DNA of 64,000 nt from Draconibacterium halophilum (GCF_010448835.1 NZ_CP048409.1:4319501-4383500); one strand, 5' to 3'. Counted from the first letter of the stretch, positions 36,427-45,652 are shown. The notes: generated by a model not told the origin, from the sequence alone. Translations and numbers: made by a program.

Positions 36427-36963
36427 ATGAAAACAACAAACAATGTTCAGAAAGCAATCACAAAATCACTGGCGGTTATTATTAGTTTAGTTTTAATCAG
36501 TATTACAGTTAATGCACAGGATTTTTGGAGAACGGTTTTAGAAAACAACAGCTTCAGCCAAATAGCGATGGCAATGACAGACAACACTGAAGCGAGTTCA
36601 GCATCAGCAGATGCTTCATCAAAAACCGATATGAGCGCGTATGCAAAATATGCAGCAGTAGAAGCAGAAGAAGCATTAGATGTAGAAAACTGGATGCTTG
36701 CAGAAAATAATTTTTTCACAACAGTTACCGTTGCAACAGCAGCCGAAAGCTCACTTGAATTGGAAAGTTGGATGACAGACGAAAGCTACTTTAACGGAAT
36801 GGCATCATACTTCAACGTAGAAACCGAGGCGGCACTTGAAGTGGAAGACTGGATGCAAGACACTGACTACTTTGGAGTTCAATCAGTAGACGTTGAGGAA
36901 GAAACAGAAGCTGCTTTGGAAGTGGAAGCATGGATGACGGATGCAAAAATCTGGAAAATGTAA
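36427..36963 (+). CDS. Secreted acidic protein with four E-x-A-L-E-V-E-x-W-M repeats
   Basis: A 178-residue protein of no family I recognise. A signal peptide covers about 1-31 (ISITVNAQ). Four imperfect units of about 30 residues follow: EEALDVENWMLAENNFF, ESSLELESWMTDESYFN, EAALEVEDWMQDTDYFG and EAALEVEAWMTDAKIWK. The consensus is an acidic helix with a Trp-Met pair and an aromatic end. The mature protein is very acidic, has no cysteine, and looks like a repeat-built binding or structural element. A strong promoter, an open A-rich leader with GGAGG and a strong terminator point to high expression. Confidence 0.8.
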   Translation: MKTTNNVQKAITKSLAVIISLVLISITVNAQDFWRTVLENNSFSQIAMAMTDNTEASSASADASSKTDMSAYAKYAAVEAEEALDVENWMLAENNFFTTVTVATAAESSLELESWMTDESYFNGMASYFNVETEAALEVEDWMQDTDYFGVQSVDVEEETEAALEVEAWMTDAKIWKM

Positions 36964-36988
36964 TTACGAATAACTCATTTTAAACAAA

Positions 36989-37025
36989 AAACCGCTGCTC
37001 TTTAATTAGAGCGGCGGTTTTTTAG
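36989..37025 (+). terminator. Terminator of the repeat-protein gene
   Basis: A 13-bp stem AAACCGCTGCTCT / AGAGCGGCGGTTT (one wobble) with a 6-nt loop and a T-run, 26 bp past the stop. Confidence 0.9.
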
Positions 37026-37034
37026 TTGTAAAAG

Positions 37035-37122
37035 AATTGTCATTTCGAACGTCGTGAGAAATCTGTTATATCAGAGCTATAAACCTACAGATTTCTCCTC
37101 ATTCTCCGTCGAAATGACAATT
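37035..37122. repeat. Dispersed imperfect palindrome (GTCATTTCGAA family), copy B
   Basis: Left arm AATTGTCATTTCGAACG.. with GAGAAATCTGT and right arm ACAGATTTCTCCTCATTC.. with GTCGAAATGACAATT; the arms match those at 13536-13620 almost base for base, while the loop differs. It lies between a terminator and the stop codon of map. Confidence 0.85.
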
Positions 37123-37139
37123 CTTTTCAAACGAGAAAT

Positions 37140-37919
37140 TTAAGTTATCGGATACTCCTCATGAATATCAGTTAAAACCTCGCAGCCGGTTGGTGTAACT
37201 AAAATTGTGTGCTCAAACTGTGCCGACAGTTTACTGTCAATTGTGCGGGCCGTCCAGCCATCATTTTTATCAATCACCGCTTTTGGTTTTCCCTGGTTGA
37301 TCATAGGCTCGATAGTGAAAATCATTCCCGGTTTCATTTCCGGTCCCGAGTTTCTGCGTGAAGCATGATCGACTTGCGGCTCTTCATGAAAATCGATACC
37401 AACACCGTGTCCGCAAAACTCGTATACAACACTATAACCTTGTGCTTTGGCATAACGCTGAATAACAAATCCGATATTCCCGAAACGGTTTCCCGGTTTT
37501 ACCTGCTCAATGCCAAGATCGAGGCAGTGGCCGGTAATATCAATTAAATCTTCAGCTTCCTTACTAATTTCACCCACCGTAAACATACGTGAAGTGTCGC
37601 CATAATAACCATTTAATATAGTGGTTACATCAATGTTCAGGATATCGCCTTCTTTTAAAACAGTTTGTTTGGATGGAATGCCGTGACAAATCACATTATT
37701 CAAAGAAATACAACTCGATTTTGGATAACCGTTGTATCCTTTGGTTGCAGGTACAGCTCCATGGGAACGAACAAACTCTTCTATGCTATCATCGATAAGT
37801 TCAGTATGTACTCCCTCTTTCACAAACTGCTCAGCAAAATCCAGCGTTTTAGCTGCCAGTCTTGCACTTTGCCTGATGCCTTCAATCTGCTCTGGAGTTT
37901 TAATTATTATTTTTCCCAT
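37140..37919 (-). CDS. map: Type I methionine aminopeptidase
   Basis: A 259-residue cytoplasmic metallopeptidase that removes the initiator Met from new proteins. The pita-bread fold metal ligands are visible: Asp in NIDVTTILNGYYGDTSRMF (two Asp), His in CGHGVGIDFHEEP, Glu in MIFTIEPMI and Glu in QFEHTILVT. The closing C-terminal CEVLT is typical. Length is normal for type I. In many bacteria map lies in the ribosomal-protein operon, but here it is isolated. The stop is next to a dispersed palindrome. Confidence 0.97.
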   Translation of the reverse strand: MGKIIIKTPEQIEGIRQSARLAAKTLDFAEQFVKEGVHTELIDDSIEEFVRSHGAVPATKGYNGYPKSSCISLNNVICHGIPSKQTVLKEGDILNIDVTTILNGYYGDTSRMFTVGEISKEAEDLIDITGHCLDLGIEQVKPGNRFGNIGFVIQRYAKAQGYSVVYEFCGHGVGIDFHEEPQVDHASRRNSGPEMKPGMIFTIEPMINQGKPKAVIDKNDGWTARTIDSKLSAQFEHTILVTPTGCEVLTDIHEEYPIT

Positions 37920-38161
37920 AAAACTTTAAATTTGCCGCAAAAATGAACATTTGTTGTTGATTTTCAAAAACCGAACAATAAATTTGCAAAAAAGTTTATA
38001 AAAACTAAGAAGTTGAAAGTCTGAAGCGCGAAGAATTAAAGACAGAACCTTTTGGCATGTATTATTTTTATCATCAGCACTTTTTGCGATTATTCCGAAG
38101 GGCTTAATACTAAAACCGTTAAACTTCCAGCTTCGCACTTTGGGCATCAAACCATTTTAGC

Positions 38162-38905
38162 ATGAAACACAAACAGGAATTAACTACAAAATCATATTTC
38201 ATTAATCGGTTTGGGAAACTTTCTACCTCCTTTCTATTTTGGCAAATGCAGGATATTGCCTGGGAACACGCCGAAAAACTAGGTTTCGGATTCGCTAATC
38301 TCCAAAAGGAAAAACAGTTTTGGGTGTTATCGCGCATGCTGGTAAAAATAAAAAGACGTCCTGAATGGGGTGAAAAATTTACGGTTGAAACCTGGCCCGC
38401 CGGAATTGACGGGCTGCTGGCACTTCGCGACATTCATTTTATTGACGCAAACGGAGAAAGTATCATTCAGGCTACAACCAGTTGGCTGGTTCTGAATCAG
38501 CAAACAAAACGGATTGTAAAACTGGAACTCGGTTCCATTCCATTACACGACGAACGTGTTTTGGACATAAATGCCGGAAAAGTTAAGCCGGTAAAATCAG
38601 ATGACGAAGTGGTTTTTACACCGGTGCTTTTTAACGAGATCGACGTTAACCAACATTTTAATAGCGGACGTTATCTTGAACGTATTATCGACAGTTACGA
38701 TTTTGATTTTCATGAAGCGAATGAGCTCATCGAATTTGAGGTAAATTTTGTAAAAGAGGGTATTCAAAACGACCGACTGGGAATTAAGAAACAAATACTG
38801 GATAAAAATAATCATATTTGTAGTGTTGTTCGCGAAAGCGACGGAGCCGATCTGATTCGCGCCCGGCTTGTTTGGGAGAAAAGAAAAAACCCAACACAAC
38901 TATAA
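38162..38905 (+). CDS. Acyl-ACP thioesterase
   Basis: A 247-residue enzyme of the plant FatA/FatB-like acyl-ACP thioesterase family, a tandem double-hotdog fold that releases fatty acids from acyl carrier protein. The first hotdog has FLFWQMQDIAWEHAEKLG and FWVLSRMLVKIKRRP; the second has the catalytic block EIDVNQHFNSGRYLERI (D-x-N-x-H). The end LIRARLVWEKRK is also found in a relict 38-codon fragment at 40334-40450. A weak hairpin (AAACCCAA / TTGGGTTT, 38887-38922) overlaps the stop and may terminate transcription. Confidence 0.92.
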   Translation: MKHKQELTTKSYFINRFGKLSTSFLFWQMQDIAWEHAEKLGFGFANLQKEKQFWVLSRMLVKIKRRPEWGEKFTVETWPAGIDGLLALRDIHFIDANGESIIQATTSWLVLNQQTKRIVKLELGSIPLHDERVLDINAGKVKPVKSDDEVVFTPVLFNEIDVNQHFNSGRYLERIIDSYDFDFHEANELIEFEVNFVKEGIQNDRLGIKKQILDKNNHICSVVRESDGADLIRARLVWEKRKNPTQL

Positions 38906-38941
38906 ATAATTGCATTGGGTTTTATTCCTTAAGTTATTTTG

Positions 38942-39421
38942 TTACGGGCAAAACGAATCAATTTTTATCGTGTAAATATCATAACCTTTGATCGATTCGT
39001 AATCTGTATTTTCAATGGTTATTTCGTTGAAATGTGTCCACGAACAACAATCTTCTGCAAGCCTTTCAGCATCAACAAATAAATGTAACACTTCTTCATC
39101 GCAGATTTTAATCACACAATTCACCTGTTCGGTTTGTTCACCAATACCGGAAACTACAAATATATTGTTGTATTGAGCTATGGTCATTATCGAATAAATA
39201 ATATAACTGCTATCTGCAGTTGTTGTAACAAGTACACTAATGTCATCAAAACCGATAGCCCCGTTCTCAATCAGGTTTTCACCGGTGCTTATATCTACAA
39301 ATTCAAATTTAAATGATTCCGGTTCGGAATAACATGCAGTATCCATACAATCATTATCATCGTCGCAGGCCGATAATAAAATTATTGCTATAAATGACAG
39401 ATATAAAAAAAACTGTTTCAT
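38942..39421 (-). CDS. Predicted lipoprotein of unknown function (first of a pair)
   Basis: A 159-residue envelope protein. The signal ends at Cys19 (LLSAC) and is followed by an Asp-rich stretch DDDNDCMDTACY, common just after the lipid anchor. The rest is predicted beta-rich with several Cys (CVIKIC, EDCCSW). No domain recognised. It follows, 24 bp downstream, another lipoprotein gene on the same strand, so the two are likely co-transcribed; convergent with the thioesterase. Confidence 0.75.
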   Translation of the reverse strand: MKQFFLYLSFIAIILLSACDDDNDCMDTACYSEPESFKFEFVDISTGENLIENGAIGFDDISVLVTTTADSSYIIYSIMTIAQYNNIFVVSGIGEQTEQVNCVIKICDEEVLHLFVDAERLAEDCCSWTHFNEITIENTDYESIKGYDIYTIKIDSFCP

Positions 39422-39445
39422 TTTGTTTGATTTAAGGACTGATAT

Positions 39446-40045
39446 TTATTTGATTTTATCAAAATGGTCTTCTAAGGTTCCGTCATTAATCATTTCTGTA
39501 ATTTGGCCTAGTGTAAACTGTTTCAATTTACAATCGTTGCATCCCATATGATAGAATTCCGTAAATGGATTAGAATCTACTATCCTGGATTTTATCAATG
39601 GGTTGGGCCAACAAGTCACACCTTGCTGAATATTATATTTAACGTATTCGTCAATTGTAATATTTGTAAAAGATGCTTCCAAATCTATTTCCAGAGAAAC
39701 AATGTATCCATTCTCCAATTTCCATCGGACATTAGATATAATATTACCATTTTCGGCAGTCTTTAACCGTCCGGTTGTATCTGCTAAGCTATAGGCAGGG
39801 ATCGAACTTAACTGACCATCAGATAGTACAACCACCCACACATAATTAACATAATCTTCATTTGTTTTGTAAACACTTACTCCGGGGTGGTTACTTACAA
39901 CAATCGTGTCGTTTGGATTAACTAATTCTAATAATTCTTTTTGATTTTCTATGTTTGGGGTATCATTATCGTTGTTTTGACAAGAAACAACCAATAAGCC
40001 AACCAATAGAATCAATAAACTAAATTCTAAAACCTTGTGTTTCAT
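39446..40045 (-). CDS. Predicted lipoprotein of unknown function (second of a pair)
   Basis: A 199-residue envelope protein with a lipoprotein signal ending at Cys22 (LLVVSC) and an Asn/Asp-rich start. The middle has VNYVWVVVLSDGQLSSIPAY and GYIVSLEIDLEA strands; a late MGCNDCKLKQFT carries a C-x-x-C pair that could bind metal or be redox active. It is the upstream member of the two-gene lipoprotein operon. The 288-bp gap before it holds no other gene until the thioesterase fragment. Confidence 0.75.
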   Translation of the reverse strand: MKHKVLEFSLLILLVGLLVVSCQNNDNDTPNIENQKELLELVNPNDTIVVSNHPGVSVYKTNEDYVNYVWVVVLSDGQLSSIPAYSLADTTGRLKTAENGNIISNVRWKLENGYIVSLEIDLEASFTNITIDEYVKYNIQQGVTCWPNPLIKSRIVDSNPFTEFYHMGCNDCKLKQFTLGQITEMINDGTLEDHFDKIK

Positions 40046-40333
40046 TTTTTGTTTTTTTTATTAATGATTGATTTTAATATTCAAGATAACTTTTGTTATC
40101 AGGCTTGAGCACATTTAGCATTTCACGTGTTTAAAAAAGCTTGTTTCACGTAATTACATCCTAATTGAATAAGTATGGGTTAATTTAGAACGAAACAATG
40201 CATTCAGGATCATAACAGATGGTTTTTTGTACACTTAAAATTACTAAAAGCATAAAGAAAAAACTTTGGCCTCCATCATGTTACTTAACACTCTCTAAAC
40301 CAACCATAAAATAACGAAAGAGATGACAACAAT

Positions 40334-40450
40334 ATGTCTTGTTATTCAGAGAAACAGTTTACTGATTCCGAAAACCACTTGTGCAGCGTGGTTCGTAAAA
40401 GCGATGGTGCCGATTTAATTCGCGCACGACTGGTTTGGAGTAAACGTTAA
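40334..40450 (+). pseudogene. Relict C-terminal fragment of an acyl-ACP thioesterase
   Basis: The frame encodes 38 residues, including NHLCSVVRKSDGADLIRARL then VWSKR, which matches the end of the intact thioesterase at 38162-38905 (NHICSVVRESDGADLIRARL then VWEKRK) with only a few differences, although the DNA has diverged at many third positions. No N-terminal or catalytic part is present; a stop at 40307 closes the frame upstream. Its stop codon overlaps the miaA stop on the other strand. It is therefore the remnant of a second copy, cut off when other DNA, probably including the two lipoprotein genes, arrived. Confidence 0.85.
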
Positions 40451-41364
40451 GCTTTTAAAAGATTTAAAACCTCGCCTACCTTCTCGTCCATCGGCAAATG
40501 TCCGTTTATCCAATGGATTTTTGTACCGCGCTTTTCCATTCCCCGAAACCAGGTCATCTGTCGCTTGGCAAACTGGTGAATGGCAATTTCCAGTTTGCTG
40601 AACATTTCATCAAAACTCAACTCGCCAATTAAATGTAGCGTGAGAAATTTATATTCCAGTCCATAGTAAATCAGCTGCTCAGGAGTTAATCCCAAATCGA
40701 GCAATTTTTGCACTTCATCAAGCATGCCCTCTTCAAGTCGTTGCTTTAAGCGAGTGGTAATTCTTTGGCGGCGCATTTCCCGGTCGAAATCAATTCCCAC
40801 ATTCAAACTGTTTATTTCGGGCATTTCCGAATCTTCCTGCGGATGTTCACGATAATAATGTTCTATTTCTATTGCACGAATTGCACGACGATCGGTTTCC
40901 ACATCGGTTTCATTGTGCAATTCCGGTTTAAGATTTTCGAGAATTTTAGTGAGTTCCTCCAGCGATTTTCCTTCCAGGTCTTTTCGCAATTCTTTATTTG
41001 GTGGCACCTCTATTAACCTGTAGTTTCGCAACACCGCCTCAAGGTATAAACCACTGCCACCGCACAAAACCGGAAACTTTCCGCGCGATTGTATCTCGTT
41101 GAAAACCTCAATAAAATCGGTCTGAAAACGATAAACATTGTAATGCTCCCCGGCATCTTCAATATCTACCAAATGCGAAGGCACTTCAACACCATCAACA
41201 AAATAATCTTCGTAATCTTTTCCCGTGCCAAGATCCATTCCGCGATAAACCTGCCGCGAATCGGCAGAAATAACTTCTCCATCTATACGTGAGGCCAAAT
41301 GTGCAGCCAGCCCTGTTTTTCCGGTTGCTGTTGGGCCAAGTATTGTTACTAAATTGGTTTTCAA
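40447..41364 (-). CDS. miaA: tRNA dimethylallyltransferase MiaA
   Basis: A 305-residue enzyme that transfers a dimethylallyl group to A37 of tRNAs reading UNN codons. The P-loop GPTATGKT is at about 10-17, followed by VISADSRQVYRGMDLGTGK, the DSRQ tRNA-contact block. FPVLCGGSGLYLEAVL and the tail AIHQFAKRQMTWFRG are also family hallmarks. Length is normal. It is divergent from cutC, and its stop overlaps the stop of the thioesterase fragment. Confidence 0.97.
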   Translation of the reverse strand: MKTNLVTILGPTATGKTGLAAHLASRIDGEVISADSRQVYRGMDLGTGKDYEDYFVDGVEVPSHLVDIEDAGEHYNVYRFQTDFIEVFNEIQSRGKFPVLCGGSGLYLEAVLRNYRLIEVPPNKELRKDLEGKSLEELTKILENLKPELHNETDVETDRRAIRAIEIEHYYREHPQEDSEMPEINSLNVGIDFDREMRRQRITTRLKQRLEEGMLDEVQKLLDLGLTPEQLIYYGLEYKFLTLHLIGELSFDEMFSKLEIAIHQFAKRQMTWFRGMEKRGTKIHWINGHLPMDEKVGEVLNLLKA

Positions 41365-41480
41365 AATTTCGTAATTTTAGCTGCAAAATAACAAAATATA
41401 AGTGGCTTATCCATTTATGAATTACTTTTTAAAGTATTTAAACAACTGTCTTCTTTTTTATAAATTATTGCCTAATTATT

Positions 41481-41488
41481 TATCTTTG
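41481..41488 (+). promoter_or_regulatory. -7 element of the cutC-fucosidase operon
   Basis: TATCTTTG fits TAnnTTTG exactly, placed about 27 bp before the cutC start. No TTTG at the standard spacing was found. Confidence 0.4.
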
Positions 41489-41514
41489 ATACCTTTTCAT
41501 GTAAAAGAAGTACA

Positions 41515-42153
41515 ATGATTAAAGAAGCATGTGTTGAATCGTATTTAGAAGCAAAACTGGCACAAAAAAAGGGAGCCAACCGAATTGAACTTTGTTCTGA
41601 TTTGGCAAATGATGGCTTAACTCCTGATTTTGAGGACATGAAAAAAGCATGTTCCGGGCTGGATATTCCGGTAATGGTAATGACACGTCCACGCGCAGGT
41701 AATTTTGTTCATTCGTCGGAAGAAGTTGAGCAAATGAAAATAGCCATCGATCAGGCAAAAGAAGCCGGTGCCGATGGTGTTGTTTTTGGGCTGTTAACTG
41801 CAGAGAACAAAATTGATGAAGCCAACACACGCTTGCTTGCCGAATATGCTCATCCACTGCCCGTAACTTTTCACAAAGCAATTGACGAAATGGATGATCC
41901 GGTTGAAGGTGTGCGGGTTCTGAAAACCATTCCGAATATAAAACGCATCCTCAGTTCGGGAGGAAAAGCAACTGCTCGTGAAGGACAGCAAGTGATCCGC
42001 AAAATGATTGCAGAAACAGATGGAAAAATCATTATTCTTGTTGCCGGAAAAGTTACTGCCGAAAATGTAAATGAAATGCAGCAAATTACCGGAACAACCG
42101 AATTGCATGGCCGCAAGATTGTTGCCGATCTTACTTTATCAGAGAAGATTTAA
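41515..42153 (+). CDS. cutC: CutC family protein
   Basis: A 212-residue TIM-barrel protein of the CutC family: opening EACVESYLEAKLAQKKGANRIELCSDLANDGLTPD, then MVMTRPRAGNFVHSSEE and GADGVVFGLL. The family was first linked to copper tolerance, but a direct role in copper handling is doubtful and the true activity is not settled. It is slightly shorter than the E. coli protein. It lies 24 bp upstream of the alpha-L-fucosidase gene on the same strand, so the two share a transcript. In Bacteroidota, cutC genes often sit beside glycosidase genes, which hints at a sugar-related role. Confidence 0.93.
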   Translation: MIKEACVESYLEAKLAQKKGANRIELCSDLANDGLTPDFEDMKKACSGLDIPVMVMTRPRAGNFVHSSEEVEQMKIAIDQAKEAGADGVVFGLLTAENKIDEANTRLLAEYAHPLPVTFHKAIDEMDDPVEGVRVLKTIPNIKRILSSGGKATAREGQQVIRKMIAETDGKIIILVAGKVTAENVNEMQQITGTTELHGRKIVADLTLSEKI

Positions 42154-42177
42154 AATAGAAATAAAATAACTAATTCA

Positions 42178-43656
42178 ATGAAAAAACTATTGGTGCTGAT
42201 ACCGGTTTTTCTGGCGTTTATGGGATATGCACAGTTAGAACATGAAATTACCGACTACGTTTGGCCAACCGATCAGGCAGTGCTTGACAAATTAGAGGAC
42301 TGGCAGGATTTAAAATTTGGATTGCTTATGCACTGGGGAGCCTACAGTCAGTGGGGAATTGTTGAATCGTGGTCGATTTGCCCCGAAGATTATGGTTGGT
42401 GCGAACGAAAAAAAGGCAGTAACCCGGATGATTATTTTACCTACAAAAAAGAATACGAAAACCTGAAACTATCGTTTAACCCAACCGGTTTTAATCCCGA
42501 CAATTGGGCAAAAGCAGCATCTGATGCAGGAATGAAATACGTGGTTTTTACCACTAAACACCACGACGGCTTTTGTATGTTCGACTCAAAATACACCGAT
42601 TATAAAGTTACCAGCCCGGAATGTGCGTTTAGCGTAAATCCAAAAGCGAACATCACCAAAGAAGTTTTTGATGCGTTCCGTGCAGAAGGATTGTGGGCAG
42701 GCGCTTATTTCTCGAAACCTGATTGGAACAGCCCTTATTACTGGGATCCTAAGTTTCCCCCCATGGACAGAAACGTAAATTACGATCCGGAAGCACATCC
42801 GAAAGAATGGGAAAAGTTTGTACAGTTCACTCAAAACCAGATTATGGAACTGATGAGTGATTACGGCAAAATTGATATCCTTTGGCTCGACGGTGGCTGG
42901 GTGTCGAAAAAATCACCTGAGCAAATAAAAAACTACTATATCAACGTTGCCGAAAATTCAACCTCAGGATTTCCAATCTCACGCGCTGTGAACCAGGATA
43001 TTCGAATGGATGATATTGCTGCAAAAGCACGCGAAAAACAACCGGGTTTGATTATGGTTGACCGTGCGGTAAAAGGCCCCAATCAAAACTACCTGACACC
43101 GGAAAACAAAGTGCCGGAAACACAACTTCCTTACCCATGGGAAAGCTGTATAATTGCTGGTGGTGGCTGGTCGTGGGTCCCCGATGCCAAGTTTATGACA
43201 CCAAAAGAAGCCATCCACATGCTGGTTGATATTGTTGCAAAAGGCGGCAACCTGCTTTACAATATCGCTCCCGGCCCCGATGGAAAATGGCCTACTAATG
43301 CTTACAAATTGCTGGAGGCTATGGGCGATTGGATTAAAGTAAACAGCGAAGCGATTTATTCAACTCGTGCCATCGCTCCGTATAAAACTGATAATATTTG
43401 CCTAAGTCAGCAAAAAGATACAAAGGCTGTTTATGCAATTTACCTTGAAGAAGAGGACGGCAGTGGATTACCAGCTTCATTTACCGTTAAAGGAATTAAA
43501 GCTGCCAAAGACGCAAAGCTCTCTCTGCTTGGTGCCAAGGGATACTTAAAATGGAAAAACACCAACGAAGGAGTGAAAGTCACCATCCCCACCAATATCC
43601 GAAAAAACCTACCTTGCAATTTAGCATGGGCCGTTAAAATATCAGCTGTAGAATAA
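42178..43656 (+). CDS. Secreted GH29 alpha-L-fucosidase
   Basis: A 492-residue glycosidase. A signal peptide (about 1-18, ending GYAQ) exports it. The GH29 barrel has KFGLLMHWGAYS near residue 46, TTKHHDGFCMFDS with the fucose-contact His pair, and the nucleophile Asp238 in IDILWLDGGW. The acid/base residue is not conserved in position across the family and was not assigned. A C-terminal beta-domain closes the protein. It removes alpha-L-fucose from host or algal glycans. It is co-transcribed with cutC and followed by a strong hairpin. Confidence 0.95.
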   Translation: MKKLLVLIPVFLAFMGYAQLEHEITDYVWPTDQAVLDKLEDWQDLKFGLLMHWGAYSQWGIVESWSICPEDYGWCERKKGSNPDDYFTYKKEYENLKLSFNPTGFNPDNWAKAASDAGMKYVVFTTKHHDGFCMFDSKYTDYKVTSPECAFSVNPKANITKEVFDAFRAEGLWAGAYFSKPDWNSPYYWDPKFPPMDRNVNYDPEAHPKEWEKFVQFTQNQIMELMSDYGKIDILWLDGGWVSKKSPEQIKNYYINVAENSTSGFPISRAVNQDIRMDDIAAKAREKQPGLIMVDRAVKGPNQNYLTPENKVPETQLPYPWESCIIAGGGWSWVPDAKFMTPKEAIHMLVDIVAKGGNLLYNIAPGPDGKWPTNAYKLLEAMGDWIKVNSEAIYSTRAIAPYKTDNICLSQQKDTKAVYAIYLEEEDGSGLPASFTVKGIKAAKDAKLSLLGAKGYLKWKNTNEGVKVTIPTNIRKNLPCNLAWAVKISAVE

Positions 43657-43671
43657 ACTACATCTTTTTTT

Positions 43672-43708
43672 AGACCTTCAAGGTTTCCGAAACCTTGAAG
43701 GTCTTTTC
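43672..43708. terminator. Palindromic terminator after the fucosidase
   Basis: A perfect 15-bp stem AGACCTTCAAGGTTT / AAACCTTGAAGGTCT with a 3-nt loop, flanked by seven T on the left and TTTT on the right. The same hairpin type is dispersed in Bacteroidota genomes, so it may also be a repeat. Confidence 0.8.
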
Positions 43709-43952
43709 TTCTAATGCCTCACAACCGCATTTTACCCCAACATTAACAATACCTGCCTCTACATGCTCTATAACATGTCTTCTGTAAAAATACTTTACTT
43801 TCGCGCCCTGAAATTGAAAACAATTAAGCGAATAGTCTTTTTGAATTTTTATTAATAATTCCCCGGGATGAGACATGAGGAGCATGCAAGCGCATTTCCT
43901 TCAACCAGCCAAAGTGCTGGGGTCTCCCACCTTCCGGGTTTTAATCCACACC

Positions 43953-45554
43953 ATGAGATTTGAATTTAAATTTATAGATAAGAAGCAGGGAAGCATAAAA
44001 GATGATATTCTTTCGGGATTTACCGTGGCTCTGGCACTGGTGCCCGAAGCTGTAGCTTTTAGTTTTGTGGCGGGCGTATCGCCAATCGTTGGGTTGTACG
44101 GTGCTTTTATGATGGGACTGATCACCTCTATTTTTGGTGGCCGCCCCGGAATGATCTCCGGAGCAACCGGCGCAATGGCAGTTGTTATGGTTAGCCTAAT
44201 CCAGAAAGGAAACGCCATGGGCGACGGACAAGGATTACAATACCTTTTTGCTACATTAATACTTGCCGGAACTATACAGGCGCTTTTCGGAGTTTTTAAA
44301 CTGGGAAAGTTCATCCGTTTGGTTCCGCACTCGGTAATGATGGGATTTGTAAATGGATTGGCCATTGTAATTTTCCTTTCGCAACTTAATATGTTTAAAG
44401 CCGATGGTGAATGGTTAAGCGGAACACCTTTGTACACCATGCTTGGTTTAGTTGGAATTACCATGGTAATTATGGTTGTTCTGCCCAAACTCAGCAAAGC
44501 TATACCGGCTGCACTGGTTGGAATATTAGTTGTTACTGCAATTGTAATCTTTGGGAACATTGAAACGGAGACAGTAAAAAGTTTCATCCAAAGTGGAGGT
44601 GGCGATAGTATTAAAGCCGGATTACCGACTTTTAATGTGCCTATAATTCCGTTCAATTTACACACCATCGAATTGATTTTTCCTTATGCGCTGATTCTGG
44701 CTGCTGTTGGATTAATCGAATCGTTAATGACCCTGAACCTGGTTGACGAACTTACAGAAACCCGTGGTAGCGGTAACCGCGAATGTGCCGCCCAGGGAGT
44801 TGCCAACATTGTCAACGGATTTTTTGGAGGAATGGGTGGCTGTGCGATGATCGGGCAAAGTATCATCAATATTAAATCGGGTGGACGTGGTCGTTTATCA
44901 GGAATTTTTGCAGCCATTATGTTGCTGATGTTTATCCTGGTTGCATCTACCTACATTGAAATGATTCCGATTGCCGCGCTGGTTGGTGTAATGTTTATGG
45001 TGGTTATCGGCACCTTTGCATGGAGTACTTTTAATGTTATCAATAAAATTCCCGTTTCCGACCTGATCGTAATTATTCTGGTTACAGCACTCACAGTAAT
45101 TTTCGATCTGGCAATAGCAGTATTGGCTGGTGTTGTTGTTTCGGCACTGGTATTTTCATGGGAGAATGCCAAGCGTATTCGTGCACGTAAAAAAGTTGAT
45201 GAGCACGGTATAAAACACTACGAGATTTTCGGGCCACTGTTTTTTGGCTCTACCACGCAGTTTCAAACTAAATTTGATATTCAGAACGACCCGAATGAAG
45301 TGATCGTTGATTTTAAAGAGTCGCGAATTATGGACCAATCAGCTATTGAAGCGGTGAACAAACTGGCCGAGCGTTACCAAAAAGCCGGTAAAACAATTCA
45401 CCTGCGTCATTTAAGTAGAGACTGTATTAAACTGGTAAAAAAAGCAGAAGCCATTTGCGATGTAAACGTTGTGGAAGATCCAAACTATTTTGTGGCCATC
45501 GACAACTACAACAAGCTAACGAAATTACAGGATAAATTGAATGGAAAGATATAA
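43953..45554 (+). CDS. SulP family inorganic anion transporter with STAS domain
   Basis: A 533-residue membrane protein: about 10-12 membrane segments (GFTVALALVPEAVAFSFVAG is the SulP signature in the first), then a C-terminal STAS domain (about 425-520, VIVDFKESRIMDQSAIEAVNKLA). The family moves sulfate, bicarbonate or related anions. Sulfate uptake or export would fit the sulfatases elsewhere in the window, but that is conjecture. I start at ATG 43953 because the family begins at the RFEFKFIDKK region; the longer frame from 43875 runs through a palindromic stretch. Convergent with hydE. Confidence 0.92.
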   Translation: MRFEFKFIDKKQGSIKDDILSGFTVALALVPEAVAFSFVAGVSPIVGLYGAFMMGLITSIFGGRPGMISGATGAMAVVMVSLIQKGNAMGDGQGLQYLFATLILAGTIQALFGVFKLGKFIRLVPHSVMMGFVNGLAIVIFLSQLNMFKADGEWLSGTPLYTMLGLVGITMVIMVVLPKLSKAIPAALVGILVVTAIVIFGNIETETVKSFIQSGGGDSIKAGLPTFNVPIIPFNLHTIELIFPYALILAAVGLIESLMTLNLVDELTETRGSGNRECAAQGVANIVNGFFGGMGGCAMIGQSIINIKSGGRGRLSGIFAAIMLLMFILVASTYIEMIPIAALVGVMFMVVIGTFAWSTFNVINKIPVSDLIVIILVTALTVIFDLAIAVLAGVVVSALVFSWENAKRIRARKKVDEHGIKHYEIFGPLFFGSTTQFQTKFDIQNDPNEVIVDFKESRIMDQSAIEAVNKLAERYQKAGKTIHLRHLSRDCIKLVKKAEAICDVNVVEDPNYFVAIDNYNKLTKLQDKLNGKI

Positions 45555-45603
45555 ATCCAAAATGTTTAGAAACTACTAAGAATGCTTTAACCAAGCTCTT
45601 ATT

Positions 45604-45652
45604 ACAACCTGAATCGGAATGGTTATCAACCTTTTGTTTCAGGTTGTTTTTT
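45604..45652 (+). terminator. Terminator of the SulP gene
   Basis: A perfect 10-bp stem ACAACCTGAA (45604-45613) / TTCAGGTTGT (45638-45647), 24-nt loop, then T-run. The right arm lies within the 3' end of hydE on the other strand. Confidence 0.65.
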
